Shown here: one piece after another, positions 9,095 to 16,263 of the stretch
Layout of the letters: every line of letters starts with the position of its first letter
How positions within the stretch are numbered: the first letter of the stretch is position 1
Assembly (NCBI GenBank): GCA_944385035.1
Contig: CALWVV010000006.1
Coordinates: 1-64,000, forward strand
Reading direction: 5' to 3'
Origin: an uncultured Oscillospiraceae bacterium
GTDB taxonomy: Bacteria > Bacillota > Clostridia > Oscillospirales > Oscillospiraceae
DNA: 64,000 bases
The notes under the pieces: generated by a model
Seen by the model: the letters and a program-made list of their open reading frames with translations, nothing else
Told to the model about the DNA's origin: nothing
Database searches by the model: none
Position numbers and translations under genes: made by a program

Positions 9095-9667
9095 ATGAGA
9101 ACATTAAAATATTCAATTTTAGGACTGCTGATGCAGGCTCCTACCACCGGTTATGATATCTCCAAAGCGTTTGGCAGTGAACTTGGCTGCTTCTGGAGCG
9201 CAAAGCACAGTCAAATCTACCCGGAGCTAAAGCGCCTTGTTGAAGAAGGCTTGATCCAATACAGCACTGTGATTCAAGGTGAAAAGCTGGAAAAAAAGCT
9301 ATATGAAATTACGGATAAGGGCAGCGCCGATTTTTTGCAGTGGCTGGAGCAGGACCCCCCCCTTGACCCTACGCCCAAAGATGTATTCCGCCTGCGCTCC
9401 TACTATTCCCAGTGGCTTCCGGAAGACACCTATTTGGAATTGATTCAAAAGCAGATTGAAAAACGCACCGTAAAGCTGAATTACCTGTCCGGCTGCTTTG
9501 AGGCAAGCTACGGAAATGTGGATCCCCTTACACTTACTGGAGCGGCCCGCGGCGACTATTTGGTTTTGCTCAGCGCAGTCATGCGTGAGCGGACCTACAT
9601 GGAGTGGCTTGAAAAAAGCTTGGATCTGGTATCCGCTTGGGCCGATCTGAAACAGAAACAGTCTTAA
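9095..9667 (+). CDS. PadR family transcriptional regulator
   Basis: A 190-residue PadR-type regulator. The N-terminal winged helix (MRTLKYSILGLLMQAPTTGY, then YPELKRLVEEGLIQ and KKLYEITDKG) covers about residues 1-85 and carries the family's Tyr-rich wing. A helical C-terminal dimerisation domain follows (PadR_C type). The start at 9095 has GGAAGGA upstream; a longer open frame to 9053 has no such site. It is divergent from the enoate-reductase operon and should repress it through the palindrome at 8970-8989. PadR proteins often respond to phenolic acids or other aromatic ligands; the ligand here is unknown. Confidence 0.9.
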   Translation: MRTLKYSILGLLMQAPTTGYDISKAFGSELGCFWSAKHSQIYPELKRLVEEGLIQYSTVIQGEKLEKKLYEITDKGSADFLQWLEQDPPLDPTPKDVFRLRSYYSQWLPEDTYLELIQKQIEKRTVKLNYLSGCFEASYGNVDPLTLTGAARGDYLVLLSAVMRERTYMEWLEKSLDLVSAWADLKQKQS

Positions 9668-9698
9668 TTACCCGTCTATAGCTCTTTTTACACTAAAA

Positions 9699-9732
9699 AG
9701 GGACACTGCAAAGCCGAAAATGCAGTGTCCCT
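9699..9732 (+). terminator. Rho-independent terminator-like hairpin after padR
   Basis: A 12-bp stem (AGGGACACTGCA / TGCAGTGTCCCT) with a 10-base loop, followed by a T-rich stretch AAATATTATTTTT. It lies 32 bases after the padR-like stop. Confidence 0.7.
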
Positions 9733-10102
9733 AAATATTATTTTTAAGTGGAGTAGGGAAATATAGAAAGTAGAAGGAAAAACTCATAGAGGATATTAGT
9801 ACGGTCAATGGTGAAAAATCTAGTTAACACAAAACTTCTTTTCCAAATAATAATGATCTTTTGGGCTAAATGGAGCGACACGGTCTATATGTAGATGCCG
9901 ATTAACAATTCCCTAATCTTTCGCTATTATCCGCAAGCAAGTGTAATAATATATTTATTATTACTCACTGACCCAAACCGTGACCCATACGGGATTCGAA
10001 CTGGACGGAACCAATGGAGCAAACAGGGGCAAACAGTATACCAACTTCCAACAGAAAGGGTGCAAAAGCTCCCAACGGAGCCGAAACCGCATCCAGACCG
10101 CA

Positions 10103-10148
10103 GCTCATAACCCGGAGGTCGGAGGTTCGAGTCCTCCTCCCGCAACCA
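10103..10148 (+). other. 3' half of an initiator tRNA-Met gene (att core)
   Basis: The sequence from the anticodon loop (CTCATAA, anticodon CAT) through the variable region, T-arm (GGAGG-TTCGAGT-CCTCC), acceptor 3' strand and CCA end is present. The 5' half (acceptor, D-arm and 5' anticodon stem) is absent, so this is not a functional tRNA. The ACCCGGAGGTCGGAGG segment and the CCCGCAACCA end are typical of Firmicutes fMet tRNA. Tyrosine integrases commonly recombine in the anticodon loop and restore the 3' half, leaving exactly this footprint. Confidence 0.75.
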
Positions 10149-10150
10149 AC

Positions 10151-10182
10151 AAGCCGCTGAAATCGTATGATTTCAGCGGCTT
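10151..10182 (+). terminator. Hairpin directly after the tRNA 3' end
   Basis: A perfect 14-bp stem (AAGCCGCTGAAATC / GATTTCAGCGGCTT) with loop GTAT and then TCTTCATTTCC. It probably served as the tRNA terminator and is copied with the attachment site at 18857-18888. Confidence 0.65.
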
Positions 10183-10274
10183 TCTTCATTTCCTACCACT
10201 TTTCTGCCTGGTTTATTTTTGTACATGCTGTTTGACCCAAACCGTGACCCATATGCGGAAATGTCCGGAAAGGT

Positions 10275-10895
10275 CTACACCGCACCGGATAGTACGGCAG
10301 CCATTTTTCCAGCCGCCTGGCGCTGGGCGGCGCTGGTCACATGGGCGTAGGTGTCCAGAGTAAACCCGGCAGAGAAATGACCCAGCATCCCGGAGACTGT
10401 CTTGATGTCCACCTCGTTTTGCAGGGCCAGGGTGGCGAAGGTGTGCCGGAGGTCGTGGAACCGTACCCTGAGCAGCCCCGCTTGCTTCAGCACCCGGTGG
10501 AGCATGTGGAGGACGCTGTCTGGGAAGATTGACCCGCCGTTAGGTGACGGAAACACCCACGGGCTGCTGCCTACTTTTCTTCTCTGCTCTTTCAAAACGC
10601 TTATTGTATCTTCTGCCAAGGGCAGGGTACGGTAGGCGTTTTTTGTTTTCAGGGGTGCCTCCACTACATCACTGTTGATCCGAGAGATCTGCCGCCGAAC
10701 CGGTCGGTTGCCCCGCTCCAAATTAACGTCCTCCCACTTGAGGCCCGGAAGTTCTCCTCTTCTCAACCCGGTAGCCAGCTCCAGATAGACGGCCTTGCCC
10801 ATCTCGGGATCGTGCCCCGCTGTGCACCGTCCCTCCCAGCGGCCGTCCTTTCGTTTTCGAATACTGCCTTCGCCGTTTGCCCGCTTCTTTTTCAT
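10275..10895 (-). CDS. Shortened tyrosine recombinase (internal deletion, catalytic domain kept; island B)
   Basis: A 206-residue sister of the integrase at 52-1041. Residues 1-36 match the arm-binding N-terminus. The next roughly 175 residues, covering the core-binding domain, are missing in frame, and the protein resumes at YLELATGLRRGE. The catalytic residues remain: Arg in TGLRRGE, HDLRH, GH and the Tyr in DTYAHV. The deletion joint is at about 10,790, where a GTAG/ATAG microhomology is seen. The accessory gene is also gone, so the integrase start lies directly behind what was that gene's ribosome binding site. Recombination activity without the core-binding domain is doubtful; it may be a pseudogene with an open frame. 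Confidence 0.75.
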   Translation of the reverse strand: MKKKRANGEGSIRKRKDGRWEGRCTAGHDPEMGKAVYLELATGLRRGELPGLKWEDVNLERGNRPVRRQISRINSDVVEAPLKTKNAYRTLPLAEDTISVLKEQRRKVGSSPWVFPSPNGGSIFPDSVLHMLHRVLKQAGLLRVRFHDLRHTFATLALQNEVDIKTVSGMLGHFSAGFTLDTYAHVTSAAQRQAAGKMAAVLSGAV

Positions 10896-11430
10896 GTGTG
10901 TCGTCTCCTTTTCAGCAACACATAATACTCCTACTCTATGACAATAGCCAGGGCAAACGGGCAGAGTTATCCAAACAGTAACACTTTTCCATCCTCCTTA
11001 TTATTCATACTACTTTCTATAACTCCTTTTATTCTATCCAGGCGCAATAAAACGCCCAGTTTTTCTGCCTGCTTTTCTTTTGTCTCTGTCCCTGCGCTTC
11101 GTTCTCGCAATCATGTCCCTCATTTCCGCACAAATCGCAGAAAACTCACTTATTCCATTGTTCCTCCTCTCCTCGCGCGCCAGCTTACACCTGGTTTCTG
11201 GAAAAATTCAAATTTGCTTTACACTCCTGCTCTCTAAACAGCCACACAGGAATTCACAGAGACAAATAGCGGAATGTTGCTGGTACCACCTTATTGAAGG
11301 ATAAACCTTTTATTTTATCCTTTATAAAAGCCTCATTTATGTCAGGCGACACAAGGACATACCAATATTTTAATTCGTTAAAATTCATAAAGCTTTTTCA
11401 AAATATTTGTCTAGTATTTTAAAGAGTTTT
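10896..11430. other. Non-coding stretch: integrase leader remnant and AT-rich upstream region
   Basis: No gene seen. Bases 10,898-11,310 align in patches with 1,352-1,960, including the leader of the lost accessory gene and the GACAATAGCCAGGGCAAACG block. Beyond 11,310 the sequence becomes AT-rich and leads to the promoter of the LarA-like operon. Confidence 0.5.
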
Positions 11431-11432
11431 GC

Positions 11433-11462
11433 TTGACTTTATGTTATTTTTAAAGTTATAAT
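11433..11462 (+). promoter_or_regulatory. Sigma-A-like promoter of the LarA-like/aconitase X operon
   Basis: TTGACT (11433-11438), 18-base spacer, TATAAT (11457-11462). Predicted transcription start is near 11469, giving a leader of about 128 bases before the ATG at 11597. GTATAC operator-like sites follow immediately downstream. Confidence 0.7.
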
Positions 11463-11475
11463 GTTGCCACAAGAT

Positions 11476-11549
11476 TAGTATACTAGTTGTATACATGTTT
11501 TAAGGCGCGCATAATTAGCGCTTCTTATTTTTGAACATATTGTATACAA
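11476..11549. promoter_or_regulatory. Three GntR/FadR-type operator sites (GTATAC cores)
   Basis: TAGTATACTA (11476-11485, perfect palindrome), TTGTATACAT (11487-11496) and TTGTATACAA (11540-11549, perfect palindrome). The first two cores are 11 bp apart, one helical turn, and the third is 53 bp further, about five turns. FadR/FCD-type GntR proteins are known to bind TNGTATACNA-like dyads. The sites lie just after the predicted transcription start, so binding would repress. Confidence 0.7.
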
Positions 11550-11596
11550 GTAATACACAACCTCGCCTGGGTTAAAAGTTTTAATGGGAGGATATT

Positions 11597-12844
11597 ATGC
11601 CAATCTTATTGCAGGAGGATTTGAATCGACCTCTTCCGCAGATGTTCCGGGTACAGCAAAATTTTAAAGGAGACCATTTAGAAAATGTCCCTGAGGCAGT
11701 TCGAAACGAATTTTCAAAACCGGAGATTTCAGGAAAAATTATTTCGGGAGCGAAAGTTGCCGTAGCAGTCGGTAGCCGAGGCATTAGAGACTTGTTTTCT
11801 GTGGTTTCCACTGTTGTAGAGCAGTTAAAGCTGCTCGGCGCAAAACCATTCATTGTTTCCGCAATGGGAAGCCACGGCGGCGGCACGGAAGAAGGCCAGA
11901 GAGAAGTCCTTGCTGGGTATGACATTACCCCTGAAAAGTTAGGCGTTCCTGTGATTACCACGGTAGATACCGTAAGCCTTGGCAAGAGCAAATCGGGAAA
12001 AGAAGTTTGGTTTGACCGGGCAGCCTACGAAGCAGATTTGATTGTTCCCATCAACCGGATTAAACTTCACACCGATTTTGTCGGTCCGCTTCAGAGCGGG
12101 CTATGCAAAATGATGGTGATCGGGCTTGGCAACCACAAAGGCTGCTCTTCTGTACACGAAGAGTCCCCGGAGTGTTTTGCAGAGGCTATTGAAGAAAGAG
12201 CTGAAGTCATTCTGGAAAAAGCCCCCATCGGATTTGGTGTAGCGATTCTGGAAAATGCCTACGACAAGACCTGTCACATCGAAGCAATCCCTGCTGAAAG
12301 GCTGATCGCCAGAGAAAAAGAACTGGTTCTACAGGCAAAAGACAATATGCCTTATATCATGCTTCCGCAGGCTGATGTAATTGTATGTAAAGAGATTGGA
12401 AAGGACATCTCCGGAGCCGGCTTCGACCCCAATATTTTGGGCCGCAGTTCCGTTTTAAAAACATTTGTACTTCATATTCCCAAATATCAAAAGTTGGTTT
12501 TAACCGATGTATCCCATGCTAGCCATGGAAATGGAATCGGTGTTGGGTTGTTCGATGTTATTACCAAAAAGGTTGCAGACCAGTTGGATTTAGAGTCTAT
12601 GTACGCAAATGCGATCGCATGTAATTGTCTTGGAGATGCTTCCATTCCTTGTACTGTCGAAGACGAGGAAACGGCGATCCGAGTGGCGCTAAAATGCTGC
12701 CGTGGAATTGACCGAAACAACCCTAAAATTATTCGCATTCAGAATACCTTGCATCTGGAATACATTGAGGTGTCTTCGGCTCTTCTGGAAGATGTGAAGG
12801 CAAACCCAAAATTGAAACTAGTCGATGATACAGACATTACCTAG
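11597..12844 (+). CDS. LarA-like (DUF2088) nickel-pincer-dependent racemase/epimerase family protein
   Basis: A 415-residue protein of the lactate racemase (LarA) superfamily. The start MPILLQEDLNRPLP, the segment GAKPFIVSAMGSHGGGTEEG, and KLHTDF...LCKMMVIGLGNHKG are the recognisable parts. H93, H158, K171 and H180 are candidates for the histidines and the lysine that bind the nickel pincer nucleotide in LarA. Related enzymes racemise or epimerise alpha-hydroxy acids. No larB/larC/larE cofactor genes are in this window. GGGAGGATATT precedes the ATG. It is the first gene of a six-gene cassette with aconitase X and a TRAP transporter, so it may epimerise an imported hydroxy acid before dehydration. 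The true substrate is unknown. Confidence 0.8.
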   Translation: MPILLQEDLNRPLPQMFRVQQNFKGDHLENVPEAVRNEFSKPEISGKIISGAKVAVAVGSRGIRDLFSVVSTVVEQLKLLGAKPFIVSAMGSHGGGTEEGQREVLAGYDITPEKLGVPVITTVDTVSLGKSKSGKEVWFDRAAYEADLIVPINRIKLHTDFVGPLQSGLCKMMVIGLGNHKGCSSVHEESPECFAEAIEERAEVILEKAPIGFGVAILENAYDKTCHIEAIPAERLIAREKELVLQAKDNMPYIMLPQADVIVCKEIGKDISGAGFDPNILGRSSVLKTFVLHIPKYQKLVLTDVSHASHGNGIGVGLFDVITKKVADQLDLESMYANAIACNCLGDASIPCTVEDEETAIRVALKCCRGIDRNNPKIIRIQNTLHLEYIEVSSALLEDVKANPKLKLVDDTDIT

Positions 12845-12868
12845 ACAAGTAAAAGGAGGAAATAACAG

Positions 12869-14083
12869 ATGATTCTAAACGAAGAACAGCAAGCCATGCT
12901 GGACGGAAAGTATGGTGAAGGAGCCGCTTACGCCATGAAAATCCAGGTGGGTATTGGCGAGTGTTTTGATGCTCCCCGGATGGTGCCTATTACACGGGCT
13001 CATGTGGCGCTGAGCAACCAGGCAGGCGATTTGTGGTTTGCCGAAAAGCTGCTGAATGCCGGTGCCAAATGCCGCATTCCGCCTACTGTTAACCCCGGCT
13101 TCTGTATCGGCCACTTCACTGGTTCCTGTGCACATCCCGTAAGCGAGGAAGATGCGGAACATATGCGCCGCACCAACGCTGCTTACCGCGGACTGGGCGC
13201 TGTCCTGTCCTATAACTGCACTCCCTACATCGCTTCCAATGTACCTAACTTCGGCGAGGTCTGTGCCTTCTCCGAGTCCAGCGCCACTCCCTATGTGAAC
13301 TCTGTGTGGGGTGCCCGCTCTAACCGCGAAAGTGCCAACAGCGCTTTGTGCGCCGCTGTTACCGGTTATGTCCCCGAATACGGCCTGCTGTTGGATGAGA
13401 ACCGGAAAGGCAACATTCTGGTTCATGTGGAAGCCAACATGAAGAGCGACTATGAGTACCATCTGTTGGGCATGATGGGAGCCAAAATCGGCGAGGGCAT
13501 CCCCGTTTTCACAGGCCTTCCCGCCCACATTAGCCCCGAGGCGCTGCGCAATCTTGGCGCTCAGCTGAACACCTCCGGTGCTTACGGCATGTATCATATT
13601 GTAGGCTTTACGCCTGAAGCTCCCACGCTGGAAGCTGCCTTCGGCGGAAAGAAGCCTCAGCGGGAAGTGGTTATTACAGACAAGGATCTCAAGGAGTTTG
13701 AGGAACTCTTCAGTGACAAAGCGGAAAACGGCAAAGTGGACTTTGCCATGTTCGGCTGCCCCCACTTTACTTTGAAAGAGACGCTCTACATCGCCAAACA
13801 GATCGAAGGCAAGAAGCTGGCCATTCCCATGTACATCCTGGTCTCCAGCGATGCTGCCGAGATGGCCCGCCGCATGGGCGCTTACGACATATTGACCGCG
13901 GCCGGAGCCGAGCTGCTGTCTGACTCCTGTCCCGACCAGCCCTGCTGGCATTATCTGAAAGGCAAAGTAGGTATCACCGAGTCCCCCAAATGTGCCTACT
14001 ATCCCCGCCGCAGAGGGATTAACTTTATGATCCGCGACCTGGACACTTGTATCGAGGCCGCCCTGACTGGAGAGGTGAAATAA
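12869..14083 (+). CDS. Aconitase X large (catalytic) subunit
   Basis: A 404-residue AcnX large-subunit family protein (formerly DUF521), recognised from MILNEEQQAMLDGKYGEGAAYAMKI, the TVNPGFCIGHF region and the C-terminal DSCPDQPCWHYL...SPKCAYYPRRRG segment rich in conserved cysteines, which probably hold an Fe-S cluster. Characterised AcnX enzymes dehydrate cis-3-hydroxy-L-proline in bacteria or mevalonate 5-phosphate in archaea. AAAAGGAGG lies upstream of the ATG, 24 bases after the LarA-like gene. The small subunit gene follows after 1 base, so this is the split, two-subunit form. Pairing with a LarA-like protein rather than a proline racemase argues for a hydroxy-acid substrate other than hydroxyproline. 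Confidence 0.88.
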   Translation: MILNEEQQAMLDGKYGEGAAYAMKIQVGIGECFDAPRMVPITRAHVALSNQAGDLWFAEKLLNAGAKCRIPPTVNPGFCIGHFTGSCAHPVSEEDAEHMRRTNAAYRGLGAVLSYNCTPYIASNVPNFGEVCAFSESSATPYVNSVWGARSNRESANSALCAAVTGYVPEYGLLLDENRKGNILVHVEANMKSDYEYHLLGMMGAKIGEGIPVFTGLPAHISPEALRNLGAQLNTSGAYGMYHIVGFTPEAPTLEAAFGGKKPQREVVITDKDLKEFEELFSDKAENGKVDFAMFGCPHFTLKETLYIAKQIEGKKLAIPMYILVSSDAAEMARRMGAYDILTAAGAELLSDSCPDQPCWHYLKGKVGITESPKCAYYPRRRGINFMIRDLDTCIEAALTGEVK

Positions 14084-14084
14084 C

Positions 14085-14492
14085 ATGGCGAAGAGATTTT
14101 CATGTCATAAAATTTCCGAGGGTAAGGCCGAGGCTGAGGCCATTATTACCAAGGACCGCATTATGTTTTATCAGGTACGTCCCGAAGACGGTGTAATGGA
14201 GGAAAAAAACCACGAGTTAGAGGGGCGCAGCATTGCAAAAAAAATCCTCCTGTTCCCCGGAGGAAAGGGCAGCTCTGTGGTTCAGCAGGATGGACTGTAT
14301 CATCTGGACCGCTTCCACAATATGCCATCTGCCTTAATCATTCAGGATCCCGATCCCGTTCTGGTAGCGGGTGCCATCATTATGGAGCTGCCCATGGTCG
14401 ACAAGGTGGACGCCGCTTTCTATGAGCAAGTAAAAGATGGCGATATCGTGGAAGTGAACGCCGATGAGGGATACGTGGAAATTAAGGACTAA
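14085..14492 (+). CDS. Aconitase X swivel-domain (small) subunit
   Basis: A 135-residue AcnX small subunit (formerly DUF126), matching the aconitase swivel domain. The GGKGSSV loop, which carries the catalytic serine region in this family, is at about residues 64-70. ITKDRI near the start and a C-terminal GDIVEVNADEGYVEI strand are also typical. The ATG lies 1 base after the stop of the large subunit, so the two should be made together as a complex. The TRAP binding-protein gene follows after 92 bases. Confidence 0.88.
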   Translation: MAKRFSCHKISEGKAEAEAIITKDRIMFYQVRPEDGVMEEKNHELEGRSIAKKILLFPGGKGSSVVQQDGLYHLDRFHNMPSALIIQDPDPVLVAGAIIMELPMVDKVDAAFYEQVKDGDIVEVNADEGYVEIKD

Positions 14493-14584
14493 CCGTTTTA
14501 TGTAAGTTGTCGTTTTAAACGTTGTGGGAAATACAAATAGAGAGCTCCAATTTGAATGAAACATTACAATCGGGAGGAATAAAC

Positions 14585-15625
14585 ATGAAGTTCAGAAAAG
14601 TATTGTCTCTTGCTTTGGCTACTGCAATGACCCTGACATTGGTTGCTTGCGGCGGCGGAAACAGCAACTCCGGCAGCCAAGCTTCCTCTGACGGTCAGGC
14701 TTCCGGTGAAAAGATCACCTTGCAGATTGGCCACGTAGAGGCGGAAGATCGTTCCACACACAAGGCTCTCCTTCAGTTTAAGGACGAATTGGAGGAGAAG
14801 TCTGGCGGCCGCTTTGAAGTGACGATTTTCCCCAATTCTGAGCTGGGCGGTGATGAGGAGCTTTGTGAAGCTGTGGCAATGGGCACCATTCAGATGGCAC
14901 TGCCTTCCACCTCCGTGCTGACCGCCTATAACGAACAAATCGGTGTATTGGATATGCCCTATCTCTTTAACGATTCTCAGGCCGCGTTCAACGCCTTAGA
15001 CGGTGAGCTGGGTGATCAGATTAACGAGTGGATCGGCGGCAACGGTTTTATCAACCTGGGCTTCACCTATAATGGTCCTCGCTGCACTACCAATAACATC
15101 CGCCCGATTCATAGCGCTGATGATATGAAGGGCCTGAAGATTCGTGTTATGAGCTCTCCGGTGTTTACCGATATGTACAAGACACTGGGTGCTACTCCTA
15201 CCCCCATGAGCTTCTCTGAACTTTTTACCGGTCTGCAGCAGAATGTTGTTGATGGTCAGGAGAATCCCCCCACTCTGATTTATGCTTCCGGTTTCCAGCA
15301 GGTTCAGAAGTACTTAACTCTGGACAACCACGTACATAACTTCCTGGCTGTTTTGACCAACGAGGCATTCTACGACGGCTTGAGCGAAGAGGATCAGCAG
15401 GTTCTGAATGAATGCGTGGCCAACATGGTGGACAATCAGCGCAGCATCGAGCTGGAGGATAACGAGACCATCGTCGGCAAGCTGGAAGAGGCTGGCATGG
15501 AAATCAATGAACTGACAGATGAGGAGTATGCTGCTTTTGTGGAAGCGGTACAGCCCATGTATCAGGAATATCAGGCGAAGTGGGGCTCCGAGGTATTTGA
15601 ACTGGCAGAGTCCTTCAACCAGTAA
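14585..15625 (+). CDS. TRAP transporter solute-binding lipoprotein (DctP family) 1
   Basis: A 346-residue secreted binding protein. The signal peptide MKFRKVLSLALATAMTLTLV ends in a lipobox VAC, followed by a Gly/Ser/Asn-rich linker, so it should be anchored to the outer face of the membrane. The mature part is a DctP fold, with the LKIRVMSSPVFTDMYKTLGA region containing the conserved Arg that pairs with substrate carboxylates. AATCGGGAGGAATAAAC precedes the ATG at 14585. The gene lies within the AcnX operon and precedes the two permease genes, so it probably captures the organic acid processed by LarA-like protein and AcnX. Confidence 0.9.
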   Translation: MKFRKVLSLALATAMTLTLVACGGGNSNSGSQASSDGQASGEKITLQIGHVEAEDRSTHKALLQFKDELEEKSGGRFEVTIFPNSELGGDEELCEAVAMGTIQMALPSTSVLTAYNEQIGVLDMPYLFNDSQAAFNALDGELGDQINEWIGGNGFINLGFTYNGPRCTTNNIRPIHSADDMKGLKIRVMSSPVFTDMYKTLGATPTPMSFSELFTGLQQNVVDGQENPPTLIYASGFQQVQKYLTLDNHVHNFLAVLTNEAFYDGLSEEDQQVLNECVANMVDNQRSIELEDNETIVGKLEEAGMEINELTDEEYAAFVEAVQPMYQEYQAKWGSEVFELAESFNQ

Positions 15626-15671
15626 CCTGCTCGCTGCTGAGGCTGAACAATTTAAGTATTGACCCCATTTG

Positions 15672-15722
15672 ACAAAATAGACCGGGCGGCGCGATGTACC
15701 TTGCCCGCCCGGTCTATTTTGT
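15672..15722 (+). promoter_or_regulatory. Strong hairpin between dctP and dctQ (operon 1)
   Basis: An 18-bp perfect stem (15672-15689 with 15705-15722) and a 15-base loop, with no T-run after it. It sits 46 bases after the binding-protein stop and ends just before the ribosome binding site of dctQ. It probably protects the binding-protein mRNA or partly terminates, raising binding protein over permease. A matching arrangement occurs at 26113-26150. Confidence 0.6.
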
Positions 15723-15747
15723 AAAAGAGAGAGGAGCTGTTCCCCAT

Positions 15748-16263
15748 ATGAAAAAAGACAGCTTTTTGGAAAAGCTGATATTTGGTTACGATAAATTAGA
15801 AGAGTGGATTCTGTGTGGAAGTCTGGTCTTGACCACACTCATTATTACAACACAGATCATTATGCGTAATATTGGTCAAGCACTTATTTGGAGCGAAGAG
15901 TTGACCCGTTATATTTTTGTCTGGCAGATTTGGCTGGGCGTAAGTATTGCTCAGAAGGACAAAGCTCACATCAATGTGGAAATCATTAAATCCTTTGTGA
16001 AGAACAAAACGGTGCTGGCTATCATCAGCATCATTGCAACTTTGATTTGGATTATTTTTAATATTTTTCTGGTGGGAGCTGGCTTTGAGCTGGTTCAGCA
16101 GATGATTACCCGTGGAAATGTGTCCAGTGCCCTGCGCCTGCCAATGTACCTGGTGTATGTTTCTCTGCCAATCTCTTCCGCAATTTTGACTCTGCGTCTG
16201 CTTGGAAAGTTGAAAAACGATGTTTTGGCCCTGGCTGGTAAAAATAATGAGGAGGTGGAGTAA
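15748..16263 (+). CDS. TRAP transporter small permease subunit (DctQ family) 1
   Basis: A 171-residue protein with four predicted membrane segments (WILCGSLVLTTLIITTQIIM, the YIFVWQIWLGVSIA region, VLAIISIIATLIWIIFNIFLV, YLVYVSLPISSAILTLRLL). The EELTRYIFVWQIWLG motif is typical for DctQ. The start is the ATG at 15748 with GAGAGGAG upstream; an in-frame ATG at 15694 lies inside the hairpin loop and is unlikely. The stop at 16263 directly abuts the dctM ATG at 16264. Confidence 0.9.
   Translation: MKKDSFLEKLIFGYDKLEEWILCGSLVLTTLIITTQIIMRNIGQALIWSEELTRYIFVWQIWLGVSIAQKDKAHINVEIIKSFVKNKTVLAIISIIATLIWIIFNIFLVGAGFELVQQMITRGNVSSALRLPMYLVYVSLPISSAILTLRLLGKLKNDVLALAGKNNEEVE

Larger units (their letters stand above)
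9970..10186 (+). repeat. Direct repeat copy 1: island end with tRNA-fMet 3' half (attachment site)
   Basis: About 217 bases that match 18676-18893 over nearly their whole length. The repeat contains an arm-like sequence (CCAAACCGTGACC), the 3' part of a tRNA gene and a hairpin. It marks the boundary between island A and island B. Confidence 0.75.

Noticed and set aside
10103-10148. A complete tRNA-Met gene
   Set aside because: Only the anticodon loop and 3' half are present; the 5' acceptor, D-arm and 5' anticodon stem are missing.
12875-14086. Long 403-residue open frame antisense to the aconitase X large subunit
   Set aside because: It mirrors a clear AcnX gene, has a His/Gly/Gln-rich composition typical of antisense frames and no ribosome binding site.
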